Assembly: GCA_945879625.1 (NCBI GenBank) | Contig: CAMCVA010000002.1 | Location: forward strand, 124,001 to 188,000 | Direction: 5' to 3' | DNA length: 64,000 nt | Source of the DNA: Flavobacterium psychrophilum | GTDB lineage: Bacteria; Bacteroidota; Bacteroidia; Flavobacteriales; Flavobacteriaceae | Position numbers and translations under genes: made by a program | Shown: positions 1-8,794 of the stretch, one piece after another | Position numbering within the stretch: the stretch's first letter is position 1 | Layout of the letters: the number at the start of each line of letters is the position of its first letter | Notes under the pieces: model-generated | The model's database searches: none | What the model was told of the DNA's origin: nothing | What the model saw: only the letters and a program-made list of their open reading frames with translations

Positions 1-676
1 TGTAGCACCAATTTGTTCTGGAGCATCAGCCCCAACACTTGCTGGGACATCTCCAAATGGAGTAAATGGAACCTGGTTGCCAGCTATAATCAGCAATACG
101 GCTGATGGAAGCTATGAGTTTACACCAAGTGCAGGACAGTGTGCTGTTCCACAAACACTAGCCGTAACAGTTACGCCACCAATTAATTTATTGATCGATG
201 GCGGATGCGACAACGGAATATATGTGCTTACTGTTTCCTCTGATTCACCAAACTTTGACGAAACAACAGCTACCTTTCAGTGGCTTGATAGTTCAAATGC
301 TGTCGTTGGAACTTCTGCTTCAGTTGTGTTGACATCAACCGGAACTTATACATGTAACGTAACCAATTTGGGCTGCTTGTCTTCTACTTCAACAGGAGAT
401 ATAACCAGCATTACGTGTACCATTCAAAAAGGGATCTCGCCAAGAGGAACTGGAATTGGAGACGGGAAGAATGACTACTTGAAATTGGCGTGTAAAAAAT
501 TAGAAATCTTCAACCGATACGGAATGGTTGTCTATTCTAAAAACAACTACAGCAACAATTGGTTTGGTCAATCGGATAGCGGTAGTGAATTACCAGACGG
601 AACTTATTTCTACGTAGTAGAGCAAGACAACGCACCTGCGCAAACCGGATGGATTTACATCAACAGAGAGCAATAA
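1..676 (+). CDS. T9SS type B sorting-domain protein, C-terminal part (gliding-associated adhesin-like)
   Basis: The reading frame is open from base 2, so this is the 3' end of a longer gene whose start lies outside the window. About 225 residues are visible. The first ~135 are Ser/Thr-rich, beta-repeat-like surface-protein sequence. The last ~85 residues match the gliding-motility-associated C-terminal (CHU_C, T9SS type B) domain: it opens with IQKGISPRG and GIGDGKNDYLKL, continues with KLEIFNRYGMVVY and ends with DGTYFYVV and GWIYINREQ. Such domains direct export through the type IX secretion system. It is followed 26 nt later by an SprF/PorP gene and then a PorE-like gene; in flavobacteria an SprF gene directly follows the SprB gliding adhesin, so this is probably an SprB-like adhesin. 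The specific ligand cannot be judged from the tail alone. Confidence 0.85.
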   Translation, partial: VAPICSGASAPTLAGTSPNGVNGTWLPAIISNTADGSYEFTPSAGQCAVPQTLAVTVTPPINLLIDGGCDNGIYVLTVSSDSPNFDETTATFQWLDSSNAVVGTSASVVLTSTGTYTCNVTNLGCLSSTSTGDITSITCTIQKGISPRGTGIGDGKNDYLKLACKKLEIFNRYGMVVYSKNNYSNNWFGQSDSGSELPDGTYFYVVEQDNAPAQTGWIYINREQ

Positions 677-702
677 TTTATAACAAACTATAAATACACA
701 AA

Positions 703-1617
703 ATGAAGAAAATACATTTCGCGGCATTATTGATGTTCTTATCATTCTTGGAGACATCCGCACAGCAAGACCCAAATTATACACAATACATGTATAATAT
801 GAGTGCCATAAATCCTGCCTACGCAGGTTCAAAGGAAAACATGACGGGCGGTTTGTTATACCGTAAACAATGGGTAGGATTAGACGGAGCTCCCTCTACA
901 GGAACCTTTTTCTTGAACACCCCTGTGGGTAAAAACGTAGGCGTTGGTTTGTCATTGGTTTCTGATAAAATTGGACCAGTAGAGGAAAACAACATCTCGG
1001 GGGATTTCTCCTACACCTTGAATTTGGGCGGTGAGCGACGTTTGGCCTTAGGTTTAAAAGCCGGACTTGCCCTACACAAAGCTGATTTTAGCTTGGTAAT
1101 TCCAACCTTACCAGACCCCAACGACGAAGCTTGGTTGGCTAATCCTTCTACAAAATTTAATGTAGGAACCGGTTTGTTTTATTATACCAACAAATACTAT
1201 GTTGCGTTTTCGCTTCCAAGCATGTTAAAAACAACCTATTTGGATTATAACGGAACGAAATACGGAAGTGAAATTTCACACTATTTCTTAACAGGAGGGT
1301 ATGTTTTTGACATTAATCCAACATTAAAATTCAAACCATTCACCATGATTAAGACGGCTGCAGGCGCACCTACCTCATTTGATTTGTCCACCAATTTCTT
1401 ATTCAACGACAAATTTGAAGCTGGAGCTACCTACCGATTCCAAGACAGTTTTGGGTTTATGGTAAACTATTTGATTACACCAAACTTGCGATTGGGTTAT
1501 GCCTACGACCATGTGGTGTCAGACTTGAAAGTGGTAACACCTTCCTCTCATGAGTTCATCATGTTGTTTGATTTGAACTTCCCGAAAAAAGTTTCTCAAT
1601 CACCAAGGTATTTCTAA
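703..1617 (+). CDS. PorP/SprF family type IX secretion membrane protein
   Basis: 304 residues with a signal peptide (residues 1-20, cleavage near TSAQQ). The mature start DPNYTQYMYNMSAINPAYAGS is split by family into the hallmark QYMYN and NPAYAGS motifs of PorP/SprF proteins. The rest alternates short amphipathic strands typical of an outer-membrane beta barrel (for example YRKQWVGLDGAP and the closing LRLGYAYDHVVSDL). Family members work with a cognate T9SS substrate, as SprF does with SprB in F. johnsoniae. Position between the adhesin tail and the PorE-like gene, with gaps of 26 and 18 nt, implies one operon and a role in export or surface anchoring of the upstream adhesin. The ATG is preceded by the A-rich leader usual in this phylum. 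Confidence 0.93.
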   Translation: MKKIHFAALLMFLSFLETSAQQDPNYTQYMYNMSAINPAYAGSKENMTGGLLYRKQWVGLDGAPSTGTFFLNTPVGKNVGVGLSLVSDKIGPVEENNISGDFSYTLNLGGERRLALGLKAGLALHKADFSLVIPTLPDPNDEAWLANPSTKFNVGTGLFYYTNKYYVAFSLPSMLKTTYLDYNGTKYGSEISHYFLTGGYVFDINPTLKFKPFTMIKTAAGAPTSFDLSTNFLFNDKFEAGATYRFQDSFGFMVNYLITPNLRLGYAYDHVVSDLKVVTPSSHEFIMLFDLNFPKKVSQSPRYF

Positions 1618-1635
1618 CATAAATCGAACGTAAAA

Positions 1636-3501
1636 ATGAAAAATTTATATATAGCATTAAGTTTTGTGATTGTGAGCGGAAGTGTTTCGGCACAAAGTAC
1701 ACTCACGCAAAAAGCAGACAAATTGTACAACCGTTACGAGTATGTAGCTGCTGCCGATGAATACCTGAAATTGGTTGAAAAAGGAAAAGGAGATGGATAC
1801 ATTTATAATCAGTTGGCTGATTTGTATTACAATATGTTTAATACAGCAGAAGCGGCCAAATGGTATGAAAAAGCGGTGGAGACCAACCAAGATCCGGAAA
1901 TGTATTACCGGTACGCTCAAATGTTGAAAGCGAATGGCAAATATGCCGAGTCTAACGTGCAAATGCAAAAATTTGCCAGTTTGGTTCCTGCTGATACCCG
2001 CGCTATTTCATTCAATGAAAACCCAAACTACATTCCTCGCTTGTTGGACAAACAAAAAATATTTGACGTATTGGCCATGGAAGTGAGCAGTGATAAATCT
2101 GATTTTGGTGCCGTTTTATACAACAACCAATTTTATTTTACCAGCGCGCGTAGCGGATCTAAAAAAGATTACGGTTGGAACAAAGAGCCGTACTTGGATA
2201 TTTATAAAGCCGATTACAACGACGACGGAACCGTAACTAATGCCTTGCCGATTACGCAATTGAATTCTAAATACCACGATGGACCAATCTCTATCAGCGC
2301 CGATGGCAATACTGCCTACTTCAGCAGTGATAGCTTTAGAGAGTCTGAGTTTGAAAAAGACAAAGCCAAAAAACTAAAATTAGGCCGTAATAACATTTTC
2401 AAATCGGTTAAAGAAGGCGACAAATGGGGCAAAGTAGTTTCCTTGCCTTTCAACAGCACCGAATATTCTACCAGCAACCCAAGTTTGAGTCGCGACGCAA
2501 AAACCTTGTATTTCTCTTCTGATATGCCAGGCGGATCAGGCGGTGTAGATATCTGGAAAGTAGCGGTAAACGAAGATGGTTCTTTTGGAACACCTGAGAA
2601 TTTAGGCACAAAAGTAAACACGGCTGGTTACGAGAGTTTCCCTTTTATTGCTGATGACAACACTACGTTGTATTTTGCTTCAAGTGGGCTTCCGGGCTTA
2701 GGAGGATCTGATGTTTATCAAATCAATTTAGCTTCAGGCGATGCGACCAATCTAGGCAGTCCGGTTAATACAGAGAAAGATGATTTCTCGTTTAGCTTCA
2801 ACAAAGACAAAAACTTAGGTTTCTTTTCTAGTAACAGAAACGGAAATGATGATTTCTTTAAAGCGATTCCAATTTGTGTGGTTCCAGTAACAACCATCGT
2901 TACAGACGCCACAACAGGCGCTATTTTGGCTAATGCCAGCGTAGCCATCGTGGACGACAAAAGCAACGTAATCGCTACCGAAATGAGTAACGACAAAGGA
3001 GAAGTAGTCTACAAAGTAGAATGCGATAAATCCTATACTATTCAAGCTTCAAAAGAAGGATATGAGAGTAACACATTTGGTGTAGCTAAAAGCAAAGGCG
3101 AAGCGGTTACTGTAGCTGCTGCGTTAAAACCAATCGAAGTTATCATTACCGAAACCGAAATTATCTTGAACCCAATTTTCTTTGAATATAACAAAAGCAA
3201 CATCACCAAAGAAGGCGCATTTGAGTTAGACAAATTGGTTCAAGTGATGCAATCAAACGAAAAACTGGTTGTGTTGGCTAAATCACACACCGATAACAGA
3301 GGAAGTGACATTTACAATTTAAACCTATCAGATCGTCGTGCCAAAGCTACTGTGCAGTATGTGATTTCTAAAGGAATTGCTGCCGATAGAATTTCGGGCA
3401 AAGGATTGGGTGAAACCGAATTGAAAGTGAACTGTGGCGAAGCGTGTACAGAAGAGCAACACGCACAAAACAGAAGAGCTGAATTCTTGATTGTAAAATA
3501 A
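1636..3501 (+). CDS. PorE-like OmpA family protein (TPR, beta-propeller, CRD, OmpA)
   Basis: 621 residues. Order of parts: signal peptide (1-19, ending SVSAQS); TPR-like helices (~22-115, including YNQLADLYYNMFNTAEAAKW); a WD40/PD40-like propeller (~150-410) with repeated blades such as NTAYFSSDSF, KTLYFSSDMPGGSGGVDIW and LGFFSSNRNGNDDFF; a carboxypeptidase-regulatory-like beta sandwich (~415-500); and a C-terminal OmpA peptidoglycan-binding domain (~510-621) with FFEYNKSNI, SHTDNRGSDIYNLNLSDRRA and NRRAEF. This four-domain order is that of P. gingivalis PorE, a periplasmic T9SS component that binds peptidoglycan. Here it is the last gene after an adhesin tail and SprF, so it probably anchors or supports that secretion unit. 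It ends just before a strong terminator. Confidence 0.9.
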   Translation: MKNLYIALSFVIVSGSVSAQSTLTQKADKLYNRYEYVAAADEYLKLVEKGKGDGYIYNQLADLYYNMFNTAEAAKWYEKAVETNQDPEMYYRYAQMLKANGKYAESNVQMQKFASLVPADTRAISFNENPNYIPRLLDKQKIFDVLAMEVSSDKSDFGAVLYNNQFYFTSARSGSKKDYGWNKEPYLDIYKADYNDDGTVTNALPITQLNSKYHDGPISISADGNTAYFSSDSFRESEFEKDKAKKLKLGRNNIFKSVKEGDKWGKVVSLPFNSTEYSTSNPSLSRDAKTLYFSSDMPGGSGGVDIWKVAVNEDGSFGTPENLGTKVNTAGYESFPFIADDNTTLYFASSGLPGLGGSDVYQINLASGDATNLGSPVNTEKDDFSFSFNKDKNLGFFSSNRNGNDDFFKAIPICVVPVTTIVTDATTGAILANASVAIVDDKSNVIATEMSNDKGEVVYKVECDKSYTIQASKEGYESNTFGVAKSKGEAVTVAAALKPIEVIITETEIILNPIFFEYNKSNITKEGAFELDKLVQVMQSNEKLVVLAKSHTDNRGSDIYNLNLSDRRAKATVQYVISKGIAADRISGKGLGETELKVNCGEACTEEQHAQNRRAEFLIVK

Positions 3502-3522
3502 ACAACCAATATATTTATAAAG

Positions 3523-3547
3523 AAACCGGGTATATCCCGGTTTTTTT
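3523..3547 (+). terminator. Rho-independent terminator after the T9SS gene trio
   Basis: AAACCGGG (3523-3530) pairs with CCCGGTTT (3536-3543) across a TATAT loop, followed by a T run to 3547. It starts 22 nt after the stop codon of the PorE-like gene and closes the operon. Confidence 0.9.
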
Positions 3548-3686
3548 GTTTGTAAGCCATTCTTGCAACCCAAACAACCTACTCAAGAATTCCCTTAAAA
3601 GCGTGCTTTATAGCCCCTCAAATTACCTTGAGCGAATGCTTTAGTTGACCGAACATCAACTATCTTTGAATCCCAGAAATCATCTC

Positions 3687-5102
3687 ATGAAAAAAACCAT
3701 CTTGCTGCTTCCGTTGTTATTACTTATGTACTGTAGCAATGGCGATCAATTTACGTCAACTCAACCAACGGCAAAACCGATGCCCCCTGAAGTAGAGTCG
3801 GATGTGTTTAATTTAAAAGTAGTTCCAGAAATCAAACTAAAATTTACATTGATCGAATGGAATAAGCTCCTTCAGTATTATGATTTAAATCCCAAAAACG
3901 AGAAAAAAGTATCTTCCGATTTTACGTTTACCACCAACGGCAGAACTGTTCAATTGAATAATATTGGCTTAAAGTTACGAGGAAACACCAGTCGACGTAG
4001 GCCTGAAGGCTCCAATGGCCAATTACACAACGCGCTCGCACCCGACTGGCATCATGCTCATTTTGCATTAGACTTTTCTAAATTCGTGGATGATCAACGT
4101 TTTTCGGGACTCAATAAACTCAATCTGAAATGGTTTAAAGATGATGCCACCTACAGCCGCGAAATCTATTGTTATGATTTGTTTCGACGATTTGGTTGTT
4201 GGACCGCTCCCAGATCTTCCTATTGCAAACTCACCATTGAAGTAGAGGGCGATGCTTCTCCTGCTTATTTTGGCGTATATGAAATACTAGAAGCTGTTGA
4301 TGAAGATTTTCTTGCCAAGAAAAGCGCGCAATGGGGAGCAGGAACTGGATTTTTATGGAAGGGATATAATTTAGGAAGCAACAAAGCCGATTTCTATTCT
4401 GTAAATAGCATGGGTGTTGAGTATGTGAGTTTAACTCCTTCGCTTTCCCAATATTACGCTTACGATTTAAAAACCCGCGAAACCGAATTGCTCACAGCCA
4501 AAAATCAATTAACGGAGTTTATAGCCAATTTAAACATGAAAACAGGCGTTGAATTTCAGAATTGGATCGTAACCCAAATGGATGTCGATTTGTTTTTAAA
4601 AACCTATGCTACTAGCGTGGTGGTAGGGATGTGGGACGACTATTGGGTAAATTGCAACAACTTCTATTTTTACTTTGCGCCCAATGGCAAAGCTTATTTT
4701 ATTCCATATGACTACGACAATTCGTTGGGCACTTCGGCCATTTTGGGCAATTCAGGCACGCAAAATCCGCTCAATTGGGGACCCTCGTCTCAGCGTCCTT
4801 TAATCACCAAAATACTAGCGATACCGCAATACCAAACGATTTATAAAAATTATGTCAAATCATTAACCCTCTTGCAAAACGACTATTTTACTGCCGGAAA
4901 AAGTAAAATTAGAATAATGGCTTGGCAGTCCATGATTTCAGGATTTGTGTCAAATGACACTGGCGAAGACATGATCCTAAACGATGTGCCGGCTTATTGG
5001 GGAAACCAGCCCAATTACCGTTTGTTGAGCGGAAATAGTTTTGGAGGGATTAATGGTCCAGCTAATTACTTTACCACCCGCACCGTGTCTATTCCTTGGT
5101 AG
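3687..5102 (+). CDS. CotH kinase family lipoprotein
   Basis: 471 residues from the ATG at 3687. An in-frame TTG at 3645 is rejected as the start because a TATCTTTG -7 element (3661-3668) would then lie inside the gene, and because the protein from 3687 begins with a proper lipoprotein signal, MKKTILLLPLLLLMYC, with Cys16 as the lipidated residue. CotH features follow: LKLRGNTSRRRP (~92-103), GLNKLNLKWFKDDATYSRE (~150-168), YFGVYEILEAVDEDFL, and the C-terminal AYFIPYDYDNSLG with its paired acidic residues. CotH proteins are atypical protein kinases first known from Bacillus spore coats; the role of lipoprotein forms in Bacteroidota is not established. The gene converges on guaD with one base between stop codons. 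Confidence 0.85.
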   Translation: MKKTILLLPLLLLMYCSNGDQFTSTQPTAKPMPPEVESDVFNLKVVPEIKLKFTLIEWNKLLQYYDLNPKNEKKVSSDFTFTTNGRTVQLNNIGLKLRGNTSRRRPEGSNGQLHNALAPDWHHAHFALDFSKFVDDQRFSGLNKLNLKWFKDDATYSREIYCYDLFRRFGCWTAPRSSYCKLTIEVEGDASPAYFGVYEILEAVDEDFLAKKSAQWGAGTGFLWKGYNLGSNKADFYSVNSMGVEYVSLTPSLSQYYAYDLKTRETELLTAKNQLTEFIANLNMKTGVEFQNWIVTQMDVDLFLKTYATSVVVGMWDDYWVNCNNFYFYFAPNGKAYFIPYDYDNSLGTSAILGNSGTQNPLNWGPSSQRPLITKILAIPQYQTIYKNYVKSLTLLQNDYFTAGKSKIRIMAWQSMISGFVSNDTGEDMILNDVPAYWGNQPNYRLLSGNSFGGINGPANYFTTRTVSIPW

Positions 5103-5103
5103 A

Positions 5104-5586
5104 TTAATACGTAATTTTCTTGGTATTATTTTCCCAAAGCTCAAAGGCTTTTAAAGCCGCTTCTCTAGAAAGTGGAAGCATTGGAATTGTGCGTTGTGCA
5201 AGCGGAATCTTTAATTCTTCATAAATAAACGCATCATCAAATGCAATTGCAGCGGCATCGTCTTTGGTGCAACCATAATAGATTTTGTCTGGTCTTGCCC
5301 AGTAAATAGCGCCCAAACACATCGGGCAAGGCTCACAAGAGGTATAGAGTTCACAGCCGTCCAACTGAAAGGAATTTAGATTAGTACAAGCATCTCGTAT
5401 GGCCATTACTTCAGCATGTGCCGTTGGATCATTGTTCGCTGTAACCTGATTGTAGCCTCTACCTACTATTTTGCCGTTTTTTACCACAACTGCCCCAAAA
5501 GGCCCGCCATTATTTTGGCTCACGTTTTCTGAGGCCAATCGAATGGCTTCGTCCATAAATAAAGACGGATCTGTGTTTTTCATCAT
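5104..5586 (-). CDS. guaD: guanine deaminase (cytidine deaminase fold)
   Basis: 160 residues. Zinc-site motifs are complete: H57-A-E59 in PTAHAEVMAIRDAC and P86-C87-x-x-C90 in SCEPCPMCLGAIYWARP. The stretch GGPFGAVVVKNGKIVGRGYN, the AFDDAFIYEE segment and the aromatic C-terminal part match the small bacterial guanine deaminase (B. subtilis GuaD type, ~156 aa) rather than TadA. It converts guanine to xanthine and ammonia. ATGs at 5586 and 5583 are both possible. A CAAAAGTA at 5603-5610 reads TACTTTTG on this strand, a good -7 element 17 nt before the start. It is divergent from the ammonium transporter, which fits nitrogen salvage, although shared control is not shown. Confidence 0.88.
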   Translation of the reverse strand: MMKNTDPSLFMDEAIRLASENVSQNNGGPFGAVVVKNGKIVGRGYNQVTANNDPTAHAEVMAIRDACTNLNSFQLDGCELYTSCEPCPMCLGAIYWARPDKIYYGCTKDDAAAIAFDDAFIYEELKIPLAQRTIPMLPLSREAALKAFELWENNTKKITY

Positions 5587-5762
5587 ATTACTCCGTTTTC
5601 CTCAAAAGTACTAAATCAGTTTACATGATAAATAATTAAAAAAAACGATATAGTTTATAAGTAATTTACATTTTATCAACACGAGCCTTAATTTTAATAG
5701 GGGTTAAAGTAAATTTTTTAATAATTAATTTAATTTTACCCCAAATTAAAAAGGGTGTAAGT

Positions 5763-7145
5763 ATGAAAATTAAAAAAAGATGGTTGATTTCGTTTTTAAT
5801 TATTTGTGTAGTTTCTGTAGCGGGCTTGTTTTGGGTTGAAGCCCCAATGAGTTCCGATTTAGCCAAACAGTTTGGCACCGAAGAACAAATTGTGCCTGCT
5901 GATGTGGCTTGGATGCTCACTTCTGCTTGTCTGGTGCTTTTAATGACGCCCGGACTTTCCTTTTTTTATGGCGGAATGGTTGGCAAGAATAATGTAATTT
6001 CTACCATGTTGCAAAGTTTTATATGTTTGGGAGTTGTGACGCTCCTATGGGTAGTGGTTGCTTTTAGCTTGGCCTTTGGAAACCCATTGGGTTTTACCAT
6101 TAACGGAACGTTCTACAGTATAATTGGCGATCCTACCACTTTTGCATTCCTAGATCATGTTGCGGTTTTGCCCAATTTAAAAATGGGGGCGACAATTCCG
6201 TTTATGCTTTTTGCCTTATTCCAAATGAAGTTTGCCATCATCACCCCGGCCATCATCACCGGATCTTTTGCCGAACGCGTGCGCTTCATTGCCTATTTAT
6301 TTTTTATTTGTTTGTTCACACTCTTTATTTACGCCCCACTTTGCCATTCGGTTTGGTATCCTACCGGAATTTTAGGCACCTATTTTGGAGTGAAGGATTT
6401 TGCCGGAGGAACTGTAGTCCACATGAGCGCCGGATTTGCGGCTTTGGCAGGTGTTTTGGTTTTGGGCAAGCGCACCAATAAAGTAACTATTCCTACCAAC
6501 ATTCCGTTTGTATTGCTCGGAACCGGAATGCTTTGGTTTGGTTGGTTTGGTTTTAATGCCGGATCGGCTTTGGCAGCCAATGGAACTGCCGCAATGGCTT
6601 TTGCTACTACTACAACCGCTTCGGCAACTGCCATGCTTACTTGGATTTTCTTTGATCGCATCAACGGACGAAAAGCGTCTGCTTTGGGCGCATGTATTGG
6701 TGCTGTGGTAGGTTTAGTTGCCATTACTCCTGCCGCAGGTTATGTAGGCGTGCCGGTAAGTATTTTCTTTGGGTTTATTGCAGCTATTGTATCAAACTGC
6801 TTTGTGAATGCAGGCTTCATGAAAAAAATTGACGACACCTTAGACGTTTTTGCGTGTCATGGTGTGGGCGGAATCATGGGTATGATTTTGACCGCCATCT
6901 TTGCGAGAGGAGAAAACGCCAGTCTTTTGCATGGCGGATGGTCGGTATTTGGACACCACATGATGGCCTTAGTTATCGTCTCGTTGTATACCTTTTTTGG
7001 GGCTTATTTGTTATTTAAAATCACCAATTATTTTATCCCGCTTCGCGTATCCGAAGCATCCGAAAAGTTGGGGTTGGACATTTCACAGCACAACGAGAGC
7101 CTCGACTATAAACACCATTTAAATCAATATCCAAAACAAGAATAA
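5763..7145 (+). CDS. amt: ammonium transporter, Amt/MEP/Rh family
   Basis: 460 residues with an N-terminal hydrophobic segment (signal anchor or signal peptide) followed by about eleven membrane spans. Family marks: AWMLTSACLVLLMTPGLSFF, YGGMVGKNNVISTM, the first pore histidine in GGTVVHMSAGFAALAG, and the second in CHGVGGIMGMI near the C-terminus. It conducts ammonium or ammonia across the inner membrane. No PII gene (glnB/glnK) lies beside it, which is unusual for amt genes in many bacteria. The 5' region (5690-5755) is very A+T-rich and contains an imperfect inverted repeat beginning GGGGTTAAAG and ending TTTTACCCC that could be a regulatory site. Confidence 0.95.
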   Translation: MKIKKRWLISFLIICVVSVAGLFWVEAPMSSDLAKQFGTEEQIVPADVAWMLTSACLVLLMTPGLSFFYGGMVGKNNVISTMLQSFICLGVVTLLWVVVAFSLAFGNPLGFTINGTFYSIIGDPTTFAFLDHVAVLPNLKMGATIPFMLFALFQMKFAIITPAIITGSFAERVRFIAYLFFICLFTLFIYAPLCHSVWYPTGILGTYFGVKDFAGGTVVHMSAGFAALAGVLVLGKRTNKVTIPTNIPFVLLGTGMLWFGWFGFNAGSALAANGTAAMAFATTTTASATAMLTWIFFDRINGRKASALGACIGAVVGLVAITPAAGYVGVPVSIFFGFIAAIVSNCFVNAGFMKKIDDTLDVFACHGVGGIMGMILTAIFARGENASLLHGGWSVFGHHMMALVIVSLYTFFGAYLLFKITNYFIPLRVSEASEKLGLDISQHNESLDYKHHLNQYPKQE

Positions 7146-7192
7146 TAAATCGTGGTTTCAAATCACTATTTTAGTCGCTTAAATCTTACCAG

Positions 7193-7705
7193 ATGAAAAC
7201 AAGCGTACTTTTATTTTTCTTTTTACTGTTCCTTTCTTGCAAACCGTTGCAGCCCAATACAGCCGATTTAAATCAAGTAAATCAATTTTTGGACGAATGG
7301 CATCTGGCAGCATCCAACGCCGATTACAATCGGTATTTTGACGCTTTTCCGCCTGATGGGATTTTTGTAGGTACAGACGCTGCCGAACATTGGACAAAAA
7401 GCGAATTTCAGGTATTTGCCAAACCTTTTTTTGATCGCGGAAAAGCCTGGGATTTTAAGGCAGTAGAACGGCATATTTATTTCAGCAAAGACCAAAAAAC
7501 CGTTTGGTTTGACGAATTGTTAAGCACTTGGATGAAAGGCTGTAGAGGCTCGGGTGTATTAGTTAAAACAGCTGGAGTTTGGAAAATTAAACACTATGTT
7601 TTGTCAATGACAGTGCCCAATGAGCATACCAATGCGGTGATTCAAATCAAGGAAAAAACAGAATCTTTGTTCTTGCAATCCAAAACTACGTCCTCGGCAC
7701 AGTAA
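7193..7705 (+). CDS. NTF2-like (SnoaL/DUF4440-type) lipoprotein
   Basis: 170 residues with a lipoprotein signal, LLFLSC, Cys at residue 16 or so. The mature part resembles a nuclear transport factor 2-like cone fold: an N-terminal helix NQVNQFLDEWHLAASNADYN, FDAFPPDGIFVGTDAAEHW, then strands VWFDELLSTWMKGCRGSG and VWKIKHYVLSMTVPNE. Many such proteins are binding domains or small enzymes of unknown substrate, and nothing nearby identifies one. It starts 48 nt after amt and converges on the threonine dehydrogenase with one base between stop codons. Confidence 0.75.
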   Translation: MKTSVLLFFFLLFLSCKPLQPNTADLNQVNQFLDEWHLAASNADYNRYFDAFPPDGIFVGTDAAEHWTKSEFQVFAKPFFDRGKAWDFKAVERHIYFSKDQKTVWFDELLSTWMKGCRGSGVLVKTAGVWKIKHYVLSMTVPNEHTNAVIQIKEKTESLFLQSKTTSSAQ

Positions 7706-7706
7706 T

Positions 7707-8666
7707 TTAGCGCACGTCTATTTCGTGCTGTTGCAGCATTTCTAACATGATTGAGGTCATGCTCGATAAATCATATTGATGGTTCCACTTCCAATCGTTT
7801 CGCGCACTGCTGTCGTCAATACTGGCGGGCCAACTGTCGGCAATTTTTTGACGAAAATCGGGTTTATAGCTGATGGTAAACTCAGGCAAGTGTTTGTTTA
7901 TTTCGGCCGCAATTTCTTTGGGCGTAAAACTCATGGCTGCCAAATTATAGGAAGAGCGAATTTTTATATCGTTGGCGTCGGCCTGCATAATGGCTAGTGT
8001 TGCGCGAATGGCATCATCCATATACATCATTGGCATTTTGGTGTTTTCGGATAAAAAACATTCGTAAGTTCCTTTTTTCAGCGCCTTGTGAAAAATATCT
8101 ACGGCATAATCGGTCGTTCCACCGCCTGGAGGCGTACTCCAACTAATTAAGCCTGGGTAGCGAATGCTGCGCACATCTACGCCAAATATGTTGTGGTAAT
8201 ATTCGCACCAGCGTTCGCCGGCTTGTTTACTGATGCCATACACCGTAGAAGGCTCCATAATGGTATATTGCGGGGTTTGCTCTTTGGGAGTAGTTGGCCC
8301 AAAAACGGCTATACTAGATGGCCAAAATATCTTTTTAATTTTTTTGGCTTTCGCCAGATTCAATACATGAAACAAGGAATTCATGTTCAAATCCCAGGCA
8401 AAGGCGGGGTTTTTCTCTGCAGTAGCCGAGAGCAAAGCCGCCATGAGATAGACGTCAGTAATTTGATGTACCTCTACCAAATGCTCAATCTGATTAAAGT
8501 CTAAGGCATTCACCACCTCAAAAGGCCCCGAATTTACCACCTCGTTATTTAATTTCCGGATGTCAGAGGCGATTACGTTTTCAACCCCATACAGGGCTCT
8601 AAGCTGGTGGGTGAGTTCGGTCCCGATTTGGCCACAGGCACCAATAATCAAAATTTTTGGAGTCAT
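7707..8666 (-). CDS. L-threonine 3-dehydrogenase, short-chain (SDR) type
   Basis: 319 residues. The NAD-binding Rossmann motif GACGQIG is at 8-14, and the SDR catalytic motif is YGISKQAGE (Tyr-x-x-x-Lys) with the upstream Ser in FWPSSIAVFGP. The sequence closely follows the flavobacterial short-chain threonine dehydrogenases, including STPPGGGTTDYAVDIF and KMPMMYMDDAIRATL. It oxidises L-threonine to 2-amino-3-oxobutyrate with NAD+, feeding glycine and acetyl-CoA formation. The start is supported by CAAATATA at 8689-8696, which reads TATATTTG (-7) on this strand. No kbl gene is adjacent. Other NAD epimerases share the fold, but residue-level similarity makes the call firm. Confidence 0.88.
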   Translation of the reverse strand: MTPKILIIGACGQIGTELTHQLRALYGVENVIASDIRKLNNEVVNSGPFEVVNALDFNQIEHLVEVHQITDVYLMAALLSATAEKNPAFAWDLNMNSLFHVLNLAKAKKIKKIFWPSSIAVFGPTTPKEQTPQYTIMEPSTVYGISKQAGERWCEYYHNIFGVDVRSIRYPGLISWSTPPGGGTTDYAVDIFHKALKKGTYECFLSENTKMPMMYMDDAIRATLAIMQADANDIKIRSSYNLAAMSFTPKEIAAEINKHLPEFTISYKPDFRQKIADSWPASIDDSSARNDWKWNHQYDLSSMTSIMLEMLQQHEIDVR

Positions 8667-8734
8667 TACTATTGTGAGTTTTGGTTCACAAATATAACGT
8701 TTTCGTAACGCAATAAATAAGCCTTTTTCTAATG

Positions 8735-8768
8735 TTGTTTCTCGTTTTTTACTTTCGTTTTACCTTTG
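8735..8768 (+). promoter_or_regulatory. Bacteroidota-type promoter, TTG-N23-TACCTTTG
   Basis: TTG at 8735-8737 and TACCTTTG at 8761-8768 are 23 nt apart, fitting the flavobacterial consensus TTG-N17-23-TAnnTTTG. It lies 26 nt before the ATG at 8795 and argues against an upstream in-frame ATG at 8732 being used. Confidence 0.7.
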
Positions 8769-8794
8769 TAACTTTGGCCTTCAATTCTACTTCC

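Noticed and set aside
3645..3686. Upstream TTG start for the CotH gene
   Set aside because: It would include the -7 element and mask the lipoprotein signal that begins at 3687.
8732..8794. Upstream ATG start for the small lipoprotein gene
   Set aside because: The segment overlaps the promoter elements, and the protein from 8795 has a proper lipobox.
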